Shown here in pieces: positions 62,870-64,000 of a DNA stretch of 64,000 nt. The first letter of the stretch is position 1, and each line of letters starts with the position of its first letter. The notes under the pieces are model-generated. The model saw only the letters and a list, made by a program, of their open reading frames with translations, made no database searches and had not been told where the DNA came from. The stretch lies in contig NZ_FMAD01000016.1 in assembly GCF_900094595.1 (NCBI RefSeq), forward strand, positions 62,001 to 126,000. Direction: 5' to 3'. Position numbers and translations under genes: made by a program. Origin of the DNA: Cupriavidus alkaliphilus (lineage in GTDB: Bacteria > Pseudomonadota > Gammaproteobacteria > Burkholderiales > Burkholderiaceae).

Positions 62870-63484
62870 ATGACAGCCACTCCTTACCCCGTCTCCGCCC
62901 GCGGCCCGGCGGACCACGACGTGCGCGACCAGATCGTCGCTGCGGCCACCGAGCACTTCAGCCGCTACGGCTACGAGAAAACCGCCGTTTCCGACCTGGC
63001 CAAGGCCATCGGCTTTTCCAAGGCCTACATCTACAAGTTCTTCGAGTCCAAGCAGGCCATCGGCGAGATGATCTGCGCCAACTGCCTGCGCGAGATCGAG
63101 GCCGAGGTGAATGCCGCCGTGGCCGATGCCGACTCGCCGCCGGAGAAGCTCCGGCGCCTGTTCAGGGCCTTGACCGAGGCCAGCCTTCGCCTGTTTTCGC
63201 ACGAGCGCAAGCTGTACGAGATCGCGGCGTCGGCAGCGACCGAGCGCTGGCAAGCGGTGATCGCCTACGAGGAAAGCATCCGCAAGCTGCTGCGCAAGGT
63301 CCTGCAGCAAGGTAGGGAGAGCGGAGACTTCGAGCGCAAGACGCCGCTGGACGAGACCACGATGGCCATCTACCTGGTGCTGCGCCCTTATATGAACCCG
63401 TTGCTCCTGCAGCACAGCTTTGATCACACGGAAAGTGCGCCCGGGCTGCTTTCCAGCCTGGTGCTGCGCAGCCTTTCTCCCTGA
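62870..63484 (+). CDS. TetR-family transcriptional regulator
   Basis: A 204-residue TetR regulator with its helix-turn-helix at the N-terminus (VSDLAKAIGFSKAYIYKFFE) and an AcrR-type ligand domain. I start at the ATG at 62870; the very long frame from 61535 runs antisense through the outer-membrane factor gene and is spurious. Operator-like repeats flank the gene on both sides, so it probably represses the divergent channel gene, itself and the adaptor gene. Confidence 0.9.
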   Translation: MTATPYPVSARGPADHDVRDQIVAAATEHFSRYGYEKTAVSDLAKAIGFSKAYIYKFFESKQAIGEMICANCLREIEAEVNAAVADADSPPEKLRRLFRALTEASLRLFSHERKLYEIAASAATERWQAVIAYEESIRKLLRKVLQQGRESGDFERKTPLDETTMAIYLVLRPYMNPLLLQHSFDHTESAPGLLSSLVLRSLSP

Positions 63485-63500
63485 GGGGCAGATTTTTCGA

Positions 63501-63528
63501 TTGTGACCATTGACTAAAATGGTCACAA
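63501..63528. promoter_or_regulatory. Perfect inverted repeat, TetR operator before the adaptor gene
   Basis: TTGTGACCATT and AATGGTCACAA are exact reverse complements separated by six bases. The same half-site occurs at 62820-62832, upstream of tetR. It is 45 bases before the adaptor start. Confidence 0.75.
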
Positions 63529-63572
63529 GAACCAGAATGAAAGCCCAGAATCTTTCGTCGATGGGGCTTTCA

Positions 63573-64000
63573 TGCTTTCGCGCCGCTTTGTTACCACCGC
63601 CGTTATTTGTGCATTGCCGCTGGCATTGATCGCTTGCGGCGAAAAGCCCACTGCCGACCCGCGCAGCGAGGCGCCGCTGGTGCGGGCCGCGCTGGTGCAG
63701 CCAGTCGCCGCCGGATCCCGTTCCTTCACAGGGGTCGTCGCAGCCCGGGTGCAGAGCGATCTCGGCTTCCGCGTGCCTGGCAAGGTGCTGGAACGGCTGG
63801 TGGATGCCGGGCAAACCGTCAGGCGCGGGCAGCCGCTGATGCGTATCGATCCGGTCGATCTGAAGCTCGCCGCGCAGGCGCAGCAAGAGGCCGTGAGCGC
63901 CGCACGGGCACGTGCGCAACAGACGGCCGAAGACGAAGCGCGCTATCGCGATCTGCGCGGCACGGGGGCAATTTCAGCCTCGGCCTATGACCAGGCCAAG
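63573..64000 (+). CDS. RND efflux periplasmic adaptor (membrane fusion) protein, partial
   Basis: The first 142 residues of an HlyD/AcrA-type adaptor lipoprotein (lipobox LALIAC, Cys22; then a biotinyl-lipoyl-like segment GFRVPGKVLERLVDAGQTVR and the start of the coiled-coil hairpin). It continues past the window end, where the RND pump gene is expected. The TetR operator lies just upstream. Together with the outer-membrane factor it makes a tripartite efflux system. Confidence 0.9.

Overview
The window is GC-rich, gene-dense and has no rRNA or tRNA gene. It is almost certainly from a beta-proteobacterium of the Burkholderiales, most likely Cupriavidus/Ralstonia. The reasons are the catabolic gene content, the Bug/TctC-type periplasmic binding proteins, the many LysR/GntR/MocR regulators and the codon style. 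It reads like an accessory part of a secondary replicon: a string of small catabolic operons, each with its own regulator and transporter, separated by worn-out transposase and gene remnants. The genus assignment is inference.

Layout. 1-2.6 kb: a PhzF-like tail broken by frameshifts, a DinB-family protein, a mandelate-racemase-like enzyme and a MarR regulator. 3.0-9.9 kb: the most striking operon. It encodes a Rieske-less oxygenase, a reductase that carries the missing Rieske domain, a GST-like protein, a xanthine/uracil-type permease and a glutathione-dependent formaldehyde dehydrogenase, followed by a LysR regulator. This closely parallels the NdmC/NdmD/NdmE methylxanthine N-demethylase of Pseudomonas putida CBB5, with formaldehyde clean-up built in. 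10-11 kb: transposase and binding-protein relics. 11.2-18.6 kb: a second compact and largely uncharacterised operon with a GntR regulator, an AprA-like flavoprotein, an AprB-like 2x[4Fe-4S] ferredoxin, a binding protein with a NosL-like tail, an ABC permease and ATPase, a HEAT-repeat protein and a DUF971 protein. 19-20 kb: a YefM/YoeB toxin-antitoxin pair and an ISL3-type relic.

20-28.4 kb: a (chloro)hydroquinone-type cluster resembling linR/linE/linD/linF. It has LysR, a PcpA/LinE-like ring-cleaving dioxygenase, a WrbA-like quinone reductase, a LinD-like GST and a maleylacetate-reductase-like enzyme. A tryptophan-2,3-dioxygenase-like haem enzyme and an amidase are also present, with a divergent nitroreductase. 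28.4-30.8 kb: a gene-poor stretch with a possible structured RNA and a deleted carboxymuconolactone-decarboxylase relic, then an NDH-2-like flavoprotein. 30.9-38.1 kb: gamma-glutamyltransferase, a Bug protein, GabD, GabT and a divergent MocR/GabR-like regulator, which suggests GABA or gamma-glutamyl amine catabolism.

38.3-52.3 kb: a large catabolic island around a polyamine-type ABC transporter whose ATPase gene is split off. It contains RidA, DUF1028, LysR, ArgE-like deacylase, a lactate-dehydrogenase-like FMN enzyme, a flavin monooxygenase, a quinone reductase, a GST, an AroQ-like protein with an altered active site and a GhrA-like reductase; the substrate is unknown. 52.3-58.8 kb: small hypothetical genes, a LysR/Bug relic, PhoD phosphatase, a Bug protein, UxuA mannonate dehydratase and a divergent FadR-type regulator with two matching operator boxes. 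58.9-64 kb: an ECF sigma factor, a di-haem cytochrome, and the start of an RND efflux system (outer-membrane factor, TetR, adaptor protein cut by the window end).
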